In this document: positions 34,651 to 46,581 of the stretch, in pieces | Position numbering within the stretch: the stretch's first letter is position 1 | Layout of the letters: each line of letters starts with the position of its first letter | Origin: Lycium barbarum | Taxonomy: Eukaryota; Streptophyta; Magnoliopsida; Solanales; Solanaceae | Length of the DNA: 64,000 nt | Reading direction: 5' to 3' | NCBI RefSeq assembly: GCF_019175385.1 | Contig: NC_083348.1 | Location: 4,603,001 to 4,667,000 of the forward strand | The notes under the pieces: generated by a model | The model's input: the letters and a program-made list of their open reading frames with translations, nothing else | Databases searched by the model: none | Told to the model about the DNA's origin: nothing | Program-made: the position numbers and the translations under genes

Positions 34651-36906
34651 CTAACTTGCCAAGCAAATATTGATGTTGTAGTTTGCCCAAAGTTTTGTAA
34701 ACATATCGGCCAATTTCTCAATAGTTGACACATGACCGGGAAATATTATTAGACCGGATTGGGGTGCATTCCAGACATAGTAACAATCGACTTCAATGCA
34801 TTTAGTCCCTTCATGAAACACCGGATTTTGTGAAATATATAATGTCTCTTGACTATCACAGTACATTTTCACCGGAGATTTATGTTCAACGCCTAAACTA
34901 TGCAAAATTCCCTTTAACCATTTCAATTCACAGACTATCATTGCCATTGACCAATATTTTTCCTCCGCTAACAAGCAAGAGACAATGTGCTGCTTCTTGA
35001 TTTTACATGATACGGGTGAATTCCCAAAGGAGATAAACCAACCGGTTAGTTATTTTTGAGTCAACAGATATCCAGCCCAGCCCGAATCACACCATTCGTA
35101 CAATTGGAGATACAATCTTTTCTCATTATTAATGTCTTGTCCTGGATTCTTCTTTAAGTATTTCACCACACGGAGAGCCACGTCCCAGTGTGCTTCATTC
35201 GGTTGGTGCATGAATTGAGACAGAATATGCACGCAATATGATAGCTCAGGTTGGATAAAATTGAGGTATATTAATCTACCGACAAGACGTCAGTATGATT
35301 CTGGATCTCTCAAATTGGCTCCTTTGGCCAACGCCAAATCGTGATTCTATTCCATCGAAGTATTAATTGGTTTAGCTCCCAGTAATCCAACCTCAGAGAT
35401 TATATCCAAGGCATATTTCCATTGATAGGGAAATAACCTAGTTGGTCCACGTGCAACTTCAACTCCCATAATATACTTCAGAGGGCCCAAATCCTTCATG
35501 TGAAAACATGTGCGGATATAGTCTTTGAATCGTTCAATGGCACTATGGTTGTTTCAAGAGATAATCAAGTCATCCACATAGACTAAGACGTTAAGTTGCA
35601 TACCTTCTCGGTGCATCGTGAAGAGAGAATAATCCGACTACGACTGTTTAAACCCATATTTCATTAGAGCACTTGACAACTTCGCAAACCAGCACCGTGG
35701 GGCTTGTTTCAAACCTTACAAACAGTTTCAAAAAATTCAGCATCATCTGGTTCTATTATCGTATTGGTATGAATGTCGGGATTTTTTTATTTGTACACCA
35801 AAAATTGATATACTTTACTATTGGTGGCATATCCAATGAAAACATAGTCAACTATTTTTGGTCCGACATTTATACCCTCTTGGGTTTAGGAACCTGCACC
35901 TTTGCCAAACACCGCAACACTTTAAAGTATTTGAAGTTGGATTTTCTTCCTTTCCATATTTCATATGGAATGGACTGTGTTTTGCTATGGGATACTCGGT
36001 TGAGTATTCGGTTAGTTGTAAGTAAAGACCCCCCCCCCCCCTCCCCCCACAAGTTCTGCGATAATCCAGAACTTATCAATATAGCATTCATCATATCCTT
36101 TGAAGTTCGAATCTTTCTTTCCGCAATCCCATTGAATTGTGGCATGTATGGAGCAGTTTTTTGATGAATGATGCCATATTCCAAACACACTTTTTCGAAA
36201 GGAGATTCATATTCACCGCCCCGATCACTTCGTATCATTTTGATCTTCTTGTAGAGTTGCGTTCAACCTTATTTTTGTATTGCTAAAATGCATCTATTGC
36301 TTCATCTTTACTATTAGGTAAGTAAACATAGCAATATCGCGTACAATCGTTAATAAAAGTTATGAAATAATTCTTTCCACCGTGAGATGTTATTGACTTC
36401 AAAATCACAAATGTCCGTATGAATTAAGTCTAACGGATTAGTATTCCTTTCAACAGAGTTGTAAGGATACTTAGAATATTTAGACTCAACACAAACTTGA
36501 CATTCCGATTTGTTGCATTCAAACTTAGGCAATACTTCCAAGTGGATCATTTTCTGCAAATTTTTATAATTGACATGTCCCAAACGTTCATGCCATAAAG
36601 AATCTGACTCAATTAAGTAAGACGAAACTTCAACTTTGTTATTATTGATAGAAATTACATTAAGTTTGGAAAGGATCTCGGTAAGGTAACCTTTCCTCAC
36701 ATACATATCGTTCATGCCTTAAATTACATATCATTCATACTTATTACAACTTGTTGGAAACATAAATACTCTTAAAACCGTTCTTCACTGAAGTTCGATA
36801 GAGACTAAGTTCTTCCTTATTTCTGGAACATGAAGAATATTCTTCAAAGTCAATGTGTCGCCCGAAGTCATTTTGAGAGTAATATTCGGAACGCCTTCAA
36901 CCTTAG
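34651..36906 (-). pseudogene. copia pol (protease end to RNase H), broken
   Basis: On minus the fragment starts inside protease ([20 protein letters not shown]). GAG-pre-integrase (LWHERLGHVNYKNLQKM, CQVCVESKYSK) lies at 36715-36350, and integrase (IRSDRGGEYES, APYMPQFNGIAERK) at 36238-35870. The RT region contains the YVDD box near 35585, with much decay between 35870 and 35232. RNase H follows (EAHWDVALRVVKYLKKNPGQ; MYCDSQETLYISQNPVFHEGTKCIEVDCY; LADMFTKL) at 35232-34651. The order integrase before RT proves the copia superfamily. Many frame breaks are present. Confidence 0.88.
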
Positions 36907-39900
36907 TGTTGACACCTAATTTTTGACCTCTCGTAATTTATTTTAATTACCCAGAGTCCTTGGATATCAAACGGAGTAAAATGTGTATTTTCTACAAGTC
37001 AACATGACTTTATAAAATTATTTAAATAATATTTTGCCACTTTGTTTGGAAAAATAGCTTTGTTAATATTGTAAATCATTTAGAAATCAATTTACATTTT
37101 TTATAATTTATATGGAGCATTTGTCAAATACTAATCAAAAGATAATTCGAAACAATTACTTATATAATTGTTAAAATTGTCAGAAACATTAATTAGCAAG
37201 CATTTTACTCCGTTTAATTCAAGAAGTCTGATTAATTAAGTGATTTAATCATTTTACCCCTCAATTCTTAACTTTGCATAACCAATTTGCATTCTTTGAA
37301 TTAATTTATTTGAAAATTGTTTGCTATGTGATTAATTGTGGCTGCAATTGAAATAATCAATTATTAGTAAATTACGACCATGATTGAAATAGCCAATTTC
37401 ATGGTTTAAATCAATTAGGACCATTTTTGCAAAATTAGTCTTAATTTAGTTAATTTAGACTAAGTATGGCCATATTTTTGAAATGTTCAAATTGTGAATA
37501 ACTTCAAATTATGGCTATTGCATAGACATGCATTTTTTACCCCTCCTTATATAAGCATGTATACAATTTATATACACATATACCATGTATATATATGCGT
37601 ATATCAGGCCCCTTCCCTTTTAAATTTGGACCGAGCCCAGCCCATATCAGGCTGTAACCCAGCCCACTACACGCATATATGCCCATTGGCCATACAAACA
37701 AGACCCAGTGGTCTCATTTGTTGCGTAAGATTTTAAGAGGGGGAACCCTAGCTGACATGCTCTTCCTTTTCTCTCTCTTCGTCACTTTGATGCCAAAAAT
37801 GGCAACGTGCAGAGTACTACTGCTTTATTGCAGAAGGTGTTTGTTTCTTTCAAGCAAAACTTTTAATGTTTTGTACCCATTTCCACTGAGGCTCTACCAA
37901 ACAAGGTATAAACCTCCATTTTTGTTGCTTTTTCTATGGTTTCAACGGTCATACACTGAGAAACCTTAATGGGCTTTGTTTTTGTTGATTTTGAATACTC
38001 TATTATTAGTGGTTCATGAAGAACCCCACAAGTTGACCAAATTCAAGTCAAATCTGACCCTTAATTTGTTGATTTATCGATTCTTAACCATTGGATGTTG
38101 GTATTGAGAGATGCAATTGTGAAAAATTGCAAGACTCCCATAACGTTTGAAATCTAGGGTTTGGAGAAATTGGGGTTCTATAAATTGAACCCCCCCCCCC
38201 CCCAATCACTTTATTTGAAGGACCGAGCAACTGAGAATATCACTTGCATACTCAAAATCGAAATACCTAGGGTTTTTAGCAATTTTACCTTTAATTATTC
38301 GATTAATAAAAATTTTAAAACTTTGTCTTTTCTTTTGTGTGTGGCTGAGTTGGGATTTTAGGAGCAAAAGGGTCTCTAAGTCTGTTCTCGACCAAGGCTG
38401 CACATCAAAAAGGTAATTTACCTTCTTTTTAGTTATTTTTAGTAGTCACTTAAATGCTTTGCTACTGTTTATGTGATTTGTTCAGTTAGTTACTTGTTAG
38501 TCAGTTCCTGTTCGTAGTGTTCTAGTTGCATGATGCTTATTTAGTTTAGATTAATCCTGTTCTAGTTCATTTCTATAGTTTTTTAGCTTCTATATACCAA
38601 TGGGATCAGTCATGTGCTAGTTATAGTTTACATGGGTTACTTATATGTCACATGTTATTTTAGACTGATATTTGCTAATCATGTTTATGTGTTTAATTGT
38701 CCTTGGGATTGTTTGGTCCATGATGGTTCATTCATGTCTTATTCTGATTAGCCATAAATTGTTTTAGCCTATAGCTACTTGAGCATGATCTGTTTGTTTA
38801 ATAAATAGTCAGCCATACGTATTAGCTAGCCTGTAGTTTGCTCAATCATGCCTGCATATGCTACATGTATGTCAATTTGGGTCCATTATGCTTTATATAC
38901 TAGTCTAGTTGAGATCTTGTTGTTATGAAAGTTCAATACAATTATGTATCCTCATTTAAATGCTTTCCAGCTAAGCTTTGTTTGATATGGTAGCTTAGTA
39001 AGACCATGAATATTATTTCAACTGCAGTCTCTTACATAAGAGCTTAGTATAAGTGTGATTGCTTTTGTACGTTGTTTTAAGTCATGGAAATTAGTTTGAA
39101 ACTTGGTATATGTATTTCATCATTTGACTAAAACATGTTGTTAAGGTCAACTGGAAATCAAGAAATAAGTTTATCATGTTTGGGCTAAGTCATAAGCTTG
39201 TTTTCTTAGTTTCCCCTAAGCTATATTGGAAATGTCCACCCTTGTTTGTATTATTTGAATCCTCTGAACATGAATTTATGCCTGAATGTGGGTTAGTTGA
39301 GTCAAATTCATGACTTCTATGATGTACAATGTAAATTCCAACATGTTTAGTTGGTGTGTCCTATATATGCCCTCCCATTAGTGAACTGTAAGAGGTATTA
39401 TGTGCATAAGAGTTCTAAATTAATATGTTAAGTCTGGTATAGGTGTCTTCAGGTTCAATATTGACTAATTAGTGTTATAATGTTAGTGACATATCAAAAT
39501 GCTCACTCTTTGATGTATCTAAACCTGTTTCCTTCATTTCTGCACATTTATTATTTTTTCTTGGAGCATCATGTGAAGTTGTAAAAACTGTCTCCTTCTC
39601 AATATGCTAGCATGCTTCTTGTCTTATACTGGCCTGATAGTTTTGAAGAATGGAGTTGCTTATGTGTGTGTTTGCCTAAACTGTTTTGCATTTGTTAGTT
39701 TAGTATTTGAGTCAACTTGACATGCAAATGTCTTCACATGAAAGAAAAATGATCATGTATGTCTCTGAAGATTTTCATTCTGTCTATGTTAGTCAACAAT
39801 AGCATGTATGCATATCTGATTTAAACCCCCAAGTACAACAAGTTTCCTCTACCAATGTATATCTTGCCTCACAGGCGGTGAACTTCTTACTCAAGTAGTA

Positions 39901-41785
39901 GGTGGCATGCTCTTTTTTCCGTGCCTCATTATGTTGTCCTAACAAGTATCCGAAGGCATTCTTGGCAAAAGATAGGTATAGCAACAGTGGACTCTCGGGA
40001 CTGGGAGGTACCAAGACTGGCGGGTTGGACAAATATCTCTTGATAGTATCAAATGCTTTTTAACATTCTTCTGTCCATTTTGTGGGAGCGTCCTTCTTTA
40101 AAAGCTAAGGATGGGCTCCACAATGATGGTAGACGGAGCTATAAATCGTCCAATATAATTCAACCTTCCCAGGAAACTCATGACTTCTTTCTTGGTTTTG
40201 GGAGGAGGTAGCCCTTGGATTTCTTTGATGTTTGTTGGGTCTAGCTCTATGCCCCTTCGGCTGACTATGAATCCCAACAATTTTTTGGTCGGTACTCCAA
40301 ATGCACATTTAGCCGGGTTTAGCTTTAAGTTGAACTTTCAGAGCCTATCAAAGAATTTTCTTAGATGCGTGGTATGCTCCGAACTTTCTCTTGACTGGAT
40401 GATGACACCATCCATGTATACCTCGATTTCACGATGAATCATATCATGGAAGATGGTAGTCATGGCTCTCATGTAGGTTGCGCCGGCATTCTTGAGGCCG
40501 AAAGGCATTACCCTGTAATGGTATTCTCCCAATGGGGTGATGAAAGCTGTTTTCTCCGCATCTTCTCTATCCATTAGGATTTGGTGATAGCCGGCGAAAC
40601 AATCCACAAACGACTGTAGCTCGTGCTTGGTACAGTTATCTATGAGTATGTGCATGTTTGGAAGTGGAATGTCATCCTTTGGACTGGCCTTGTTGAGATC
40701 TCGGTAGTCCACACATATTCTTATTTTTTCATCCTTTTTGGGTACCGGCACTATGTTGGCCAGCCGGGAGGGGGGGGGTATGAGGTTACTACTACCACCT
40801 CGGATTTGATTTGCTTTTCCACCTCATCCTTGATGCAGATACTGAGGTCCGGCTTGAATTGTTGGGTTTTCTGTTTTATAGGAGTGAAACCCGCATTGAT
40901 AGGCAACCGGTGGGATACTACGCTAGTACTTAGACCCGGCATGTCCGCATATGACCATGCAAAAAGATTCACATAGGCTTTCAGTAGATTTATCAATTCT
41001 TCTTTTTGAGGCGCTTTTAGGTGCGCGCTTATCCTTGTTTCCTTGACGTTCTCTTCGTCACCTAGATTGACCGCTTTCGTTTTGTCCATATTTGGTTTTT
41101 GTTCATTTTCTAACTGCTCTACTTCTTCTACGAGACCCTCGGGTAGCATCGTTGCCTCATCGTACTCCTCGTACTCTTCTTTCATTCGTTTTGCAAAATG
41201 TCATGACATTTAGGGTTGCTTTATCATTTCTATTACTGAAAATTCAAGGCAAAGTAAGGTTAGTATAAAACATGCAAGCCAGATTCTGAGAAACTTGGTG
41301 GCCCGATATACACATATATATACAGTGGAGCGACGTCATCTAAAGTCTTCTCCATCTGATCATCGAGCTCAACCAAACAGACATTAGTAAGCTCCAACTC
41401 ATGTCTCAGACTCTCTATGATGGCTTTGTCATGCTTAATCTTCTCCAAATACTTGGCATCTCTGTCATCAGCTCTTCTCTGAATTAAACGGGCTCGAATC
41501 TCAGCTTGTGAATCCCTATCTTGTACACAACTGTAGAGAATAGGTTTGGGAGGAAGAGTACCTTGTAAGTCAGCCCTTAACCAATCCTTATACTCCACCA
41601 CACAACTCGAACGAAACCTATTCTCGGCTAAGGTATCAGGACCCCAAATCATGCGACCTTTCCATTTTCGTATGCAATCCAAAGCCCTCGGCGGTCGGTA
41701 GGGACTCTAAAATACTAAAATCTAATTAGAGCACCAACAACCTCGTAGTAGGTTTTATGCGCCTGTGTAAAAGTGAACTGTAATA
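36907..41785 (+). mobile_element. Tat/Ogre-like LTR F inserted in copia protease
   Basis: It starts TGTTGACACC. The CTTAG target is duplicated perfectly at 36902-36906 and 41786-41790, inside the copia protease codons. Its first 2.9 kb and last 90 bases match, in order and orientation, the ends of LTR R (42556-54457) read on the opposite strand. The last base context is CTGTAATA rather than ...AACA. TATATAAG lies at 37548-37555 and an AAAAG|GTAATT donor-like site at 38413. Between 39793 and about 41697 an antisense gag-pol piece of a Tat element replaces or interrupts the LTR. The 4879-bp length resembles LTR R without its LINE (about 5.03 kb). Confidence 0.82.
39793..41697 (-). pseudogene. 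Tat-lineage gypsy gag-pol fragment, antisense inside LTR F
   Basis: On minus, 41682-41260 gives a charged protein with IWGPDTLAENRF and EYKDWL, unplaced but gag-proximal by position. Next, 41185-40751 gives the pre-RT region (VNLGDEENVKETRIS, LFAWSYADMPGLS). The RT core at 40751-40338 has ICVDYRDLNKASPKDDIPLP and GYHQILMDREDAEKTAF, with the catalytic box degenerated (EVYMDGVIIQS, normally YxDD). After that come LGFIVSRRGIELDP and an RNase H start ending abruptly at 39793. The RDLNKASPKDD signature is typical of Tat/Athila-type RT. Protease, the rest of RNase H and integrase are missing. Both breakpoints are abrupt changes into LTR sequence. Confidence 0.85.
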
Positions 41786-41790
41786 CTTAG

Positions 41791-42240
41791 TTGTTGTGGA
41801 ATTTCCCATAAATATCATCTCTTCAGGCCCTGCGGGAGCATATGAGATAAACGTCTCTTTGTTGGAGAAGATATGGCAGGTGGCTCCAAAATCAACCTAC
41901 CAATCTATTGGATTTCCAACCAGCATTCGAAAAACATAGCACACAATTCCTCCTCTTCTTCACTCTTCTCTATATGTTTTCTTGATTTTTCTTCTTTTGG
42001 TTCTTCGGGTCACGACAATCTATAGATTTGTGTTCAGTCTTGCCACAATTGTAGCAGTCTCCTTTGAATTTTTTCTTCTTAGAATTGTTCTTCGGCCCAG
42101 ATGATTTCTTCCTTTTGTTAGACTTTGGTTGAGCAGTCTCAACAATATTTGCTCCTGATATTGTGAATTACTACAAACCTTCTTCTCTGCGGATTTGTTG
42201 TCTTCCTTGATCTTTAGACGAATCACAAGATATTTTAATA
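41791..42240 (-). pseudogene. copia gag knuckle and protease start
   Basis: On minus, RLKIKEDNKSAEKK (end of gag) is followed by a CCHC knuckle (CYNCGKTEHKSIDC, about 42060-42020). A decayed protease start (DFGATCHIFSNKETF, FMGNSTTTK) ends exactly at the inserted LTR. The active site reads DFGAT instead of DSGAT. It joins the pol part at 36906 once the insertion is removed. Confidence 0.82.
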
Positions 42241-42555
42241 AAATTGAGAAAACAAAATGACAAAAACACTATCCGAGACCACAGAATTCACTGTGTGTCC
42301 TTAGGAAATTTAATCCCCTCAAGTACCCGAGGTTATGGATTACTTCCTCCCAGGATAAAATGGATAAACCTATCAAAGGAGTAGCGGTACCTCAAACGCC
42401 CATGACTTCACGCAAACTCAAAGATGACAACGATTCACACAAGAGACTGGCTCATTTTTTTTATATAAAAGTATTCATAATGCAGATGGTATGCAGAAAT
42501 TTTTTGATAATTCAGTACAGAAGATGAGGCGTTGCCTCTGTATGTATAGCTACCG
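42241..42555 (-). other. Possible LTR or leader remnant upstream of copia gag
   Basis: Non-coding. On minus it holds a TATATAAAA box near 42470 and a TTGAGGGGATTAAATTTCC block near 42320, recalling copia LTR ends. No matching copy was found at the 3' side, so it may be another element. Confidence 0.35.
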
Positions 42556-44440
42556 TGTTACGGTTCGCTTTTAGTGGGTTAAGGCATAAAAGTTACTAAG
42601 AGGTTGTTGGTGCTCTAAATGAATTTTAGTATTCTTAGAGTCGCCAACTAATTTATTAAAAGAAAACTAGGAAAACCGGGTAAAAGACTTTTCAAGCAAG
42701 AGAGAAATCGTTTTGGTACCAAAGTTCGAAGTAGAGGTTCTGGTGATCCCCTAGGGAAGGTTTTACGCACCCTAGTATTAAAGCTCCGTAGATATACAGT
42801 TGACCTACGAGCTTCAATGTGCGATTAATGTATTATTTTCTTAAAAGTGTTTAATGTATTATTTTCCGCAAAATGTCATTCATTTGTATCATAAACTCAA
42901 GAAACATCTGGCAAAAAGTCCCCCATATAAGGGGGGTTTTGGGTTTCAAAAATCCATATATGTGTTCAACTCACTTCGTTTCCGGACCAAGACATACTTG
43001 GGATTTCTCCCAAGTAGAGTCGCTACTGTTTTGATCCTAAAGATATGTGTTAGTTCATATAGGTTTTAATTACATACATACAAGAACATATGGAGTATAT
43101 CTCCTATTTTTGTAATATATATAAGTGTATAGTAGGCAAGCGGAAAAAGTTTTATTAAGTCCAATTTTAGTCCTATTGAAGCTCAATATGTCAAACATAG
43201 TCCATACCAAAGCCATCTCATCTCAATTTTGGTAAAAGTAGATCTCTTCTTATTTTTGTCCCTTAAGTTTTGAGTTTTAGGCCCAAATAACGTTTTCTCT
43301 TTGCTCTGAAAATTCATCAAAGCTTAAGCATAAAACGGTATGTTTTGTTTCTCTGGAAATTTCTGGGTTGTTAGCCCTTATTCTCAAAAATTGGCCCAAG
43401 TTTTAAAGGAATACCCTTTATCAATTATAGTCCAAAAGGCCATTTCCACATCCATTTTTTATCAGTCCAAGTTCATATTAAAGCCCAAAAGAAAATAGTC
43501 ACTCTTTTTTTTTACGAAAAATGGTTTCTGAAGTGGGCTTGAGGCCCAAAGCTAACTCCCTTTAAATCACTTTTATTTTCAGATTTTTTGAAGAGAGGAA
43601 AGCCCCAAAACTTGTAATTTAATTCCATTTTTTCAAGATCTATTTAGTTTTATCCAAACATTCAAACCAGTTTTAAACTAAAAGAGACTAAGTACTGATT
43701 TCATGCAAATATTAGAGATTAAGTGGGTTTGAAAACATTTTAGGCGACTTCCTAATAATACTAAGTGTTTTTCTAAGTTCCAATATTTCACATAGTTTTT
43801 TACATACACAATATATATAAATGCAAAAATGAAATGAGATAAGAGATGCATCGGACTGATGGGCCTACCCAAGCCCACCAGTGACCATTTTCACCCATGG
43901 CTGGGCCTTCAACATATATTAGCTTCCCCTTTTTCCACGGACTCGATGAAATGAATATGAGGCCCAACCGTTTTGATATAGAGGAATGGCCTAAGTGGCC
44001 CGCGATATTTCACATGCAAACACAAAGGGAAAAAGAAAAATACAAGTTAGAAAGTATATAAACCCTCTTATTGAACTAACAAGAATTATAAACCAAGTAA
44101 ATATTTGAAACAAATATATATATGCACAGCTACATGTACACAGTGTATATATAGTCCTAGCATGTTCTAAGCGAAAAAGGCATAATTCTTCAAAGCCTAA
44201 AGGAACAAGTGCGGCTAGGCCCAATTAACAAGAAAACTGGGACCAGGTCATAACAGTTCAAAACAAGCCCACAGAGTAAACACTTAAGGGGGCAGATTTG
44301 GCCCAACACTTTATCTATAATGTGTAAAAAAAAAAAACAGGTTCCAGGATTGGTTAATATGGTATTCCTATCCAGATTAAAAAATCTCTCTTCTCTCTCC
44401 TATATTTTTCATGCAAACCCTAGCTATTTCTTAACAAACC

Positions 44441-46581
44441 ATGGCCGGAACGGCTGCTGGCCAGCCATCGACGGCTAGTCAATCACCTTTTCTTTCTTCT
44501 ACAACATTATATCCTCCTTTACCTAATTCTCCTCTACCCACAATCATCCCTAACCCTACTTCTTCTTCCACGCAATAAGCAAACTATGCTCAAACCCTAT
44601 CCCATGGTAATGCTGAAAAGCAGACGCAAAGATGTGATCCAATTCCTCTTAAAAATATTTCCTATGAAAATGGTATTCCAATGGTTAAGTGGACAGCGGC
44701 AGAAGTCAAAATAATGGAGATCTTGGAGAACTACAATATGTTGTCATTGGAAAATTTGCTCATCTTGGATGGCCAGAACTTGAAGAACTGCGTACTATCA
44801 TTCCTCAATAATGTGGAGTGAAAGGTAAATGCACAATTGGCCTATTACGTCATCGACATATGTTGATTAGGTTAAACCTACTGGAAGATTTGTTAACGTA
44901 ACCTCTAAGAGTGCATATTATTTGAAGTCCAAGGATGGTAATACTTATCAAATGCGGCCTTTGATCTATGATTCCCATTTCAAGATTGATGAGGAAACTA
45001 CGAAAGCTATGGATTGGATATCATTCCCAAATCTGTTGCCTACCTTCTTTGTTAAGAATGCACTATTCACATTAGCCTCAGCAGTTGGGAAGCCCTTACA
45101 ATTATATATGGCTACTATTAAGAAAACTAGGCCTAGTTGTGCAAGGGTGAAGGTTCAAGTTGATGTGTTGGCTGACCTTCCAAAATATGTGAATGTGGAA
45201 GTGGAGGATGAAGTTACGAAGGAATTTAAACTGGAGAAGGTTAAAATTCAGTATGATGTGTTGCCAAAATATTGTACTGAATGTATGCTTCAGGGTCATT
45301 CTACTGATGATTGTTGAGTTTTGCATCCAGAGTTGAAATCTAAACCTGAAGGAATTGTTGTTGTTGCAAGTAATCAAGGTGTAGCCTCGTCAAGTGGTAA
45401 TCAGGGTGAAATATCTCAAGAATTCCAACAGCAAGAAGGTTTAGATCAAGATATAATAGGAGTAATCTTCAGCAAAGGTTTATACCAAAGGGTGGATCAA
45501 TTGAAAATAAGGCACAAGAGATTCAAAATGAAGTAAATGGTCAAGCTGATCAGGAAAATAGTATATAGCAGCATAAATCACCAGGAAAGACAGTGAGGCA
45601 TAATCAGGTTAACACACAGAACAAATTTGAAGTGCTTCTTTGTATGGGGGAACTTGATTCTGAGAAGAAGCCACCTCACTCTGATCCTAATGAGAAAAAG
45701 CGAGATGACATGAAGATAGTTGTGTAGAGAAGAATCTAGGAAAGGAGGTCACACAAAGCAAGACAAGTGAAATACAAGAAGAAGTACATGCTGAAGAGAA
45801 CTACAACAAGGAGAAGGATCAGGCCAGGAGTGTAATTGATGAAATAAGACCTAAGGCAATAGAGTTTCAAGATTTTAAGGAGTCTAGAAGAAGTGAAGTA
45901 CAAGAGGGAGTGCATGTTGAGAAGACTTGCAGCAAAGATGAGGTTCACAATTGCAATGCAGATAAGAATGAAATAGTTTCCATGGAAACTGGGACTCAGC
46001 CTCAGGTGCATTGGGAGGAAGGGTATGAAATAAAGCAAAAAAATTCCACACAGTTTACAGTTTCAAATGCTGGTGAGATCACAAAGGAAGGAAGGGAGCC
46101 TATTTCTGTTAGTGTTTCTATGGAGGAGCATGTAGAAAATATTGGAGTTGATAGTGACATTGCCAATGAAGGAGAAGTGTTCAAGGAGAATTTTGATACT
46201 TCTCTTATGCAATATCTGCTATTACTTAAACAGGATCCTCACAATCATGATTGCAGCAGGAATAGTGAAAAGGCAGTGGTTCTATATGACAATATATCTC
46301 TAAAGATGTCAGTACCTTCAAAGATTTCTCCAAATAAGAGATTGCATGATGTGGTTTCTCACAATATTGAGATTAATGAAATTACTGGCTCTTAATTGCT
46401 TGAAAGAGCCAAAGAGGAGGCCTTGTCTACTAATGTGCTACAAGAAAATGTCTTCACATCAGGAGGAGTAGCTGCAAAAACCAATACAAAGGGGCAAAGG
46501 AAGTACAATAAACAAAACAAGGTGGAGAAACAACAGACTACAAGGGCTGTCAAAGAGGATTGCTGCTATATCTCATTCCAA
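44441..46581 (+). pseudogene. LINE copy 2 ORF1, broken
   Basis: The ATG at 44441 opens MAGTAAGQPSTASQS, a Ser/Pro-rich N-terminus like that of plant LINE ORF1s. An in-frame TAA near 44576 follows. The DUF4283-like part is in pieces (44650-44920, then 44922-45317: [33 protein letters not shown]). The knuckle [14 protein letters not shown] lies near 45270-45315 and is followed at once by a TGA. A long acidic, Glu/Lys-rich tail (45321-46581) is split among frames. Its likely role is RNA binding, as in related LINEs. Confidence 0.8.

Larger units (their letters stand above)
34333..42555 (-). mobile_element. Ty1/copia element, interrupted and 5'-truncated
   Basis: It is read on minus: gag zinc knuckle and protease start (about 42240-41791), an inserted Tat-type LTR (36907-41785), then the rest of protease, GAG-pre-integrase, integrase, RT, RNase H, PPT and 3' LTR (36906-34333). 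Removing the insertion and one CTTAG copy joins the two halves of the protease in the same order as known copia proteases. A matching 5' LTR was not found; sequence upstream of 42240 is lost or too diverged, and another LTR starts at 42556. Confidence 0.85.

Noticed and set aside
35673..36164. 163-residue plus frame
   Set aside because: Antisense to the copia integrase and RT region, which shows the real motifs on minus.
37679..37969. 96-residue plus frame in LTR F
   Set aside because: Lies just after the LTR TATA box in leader sequence. The same region in LTR R has no counterpart frame that I could follow.
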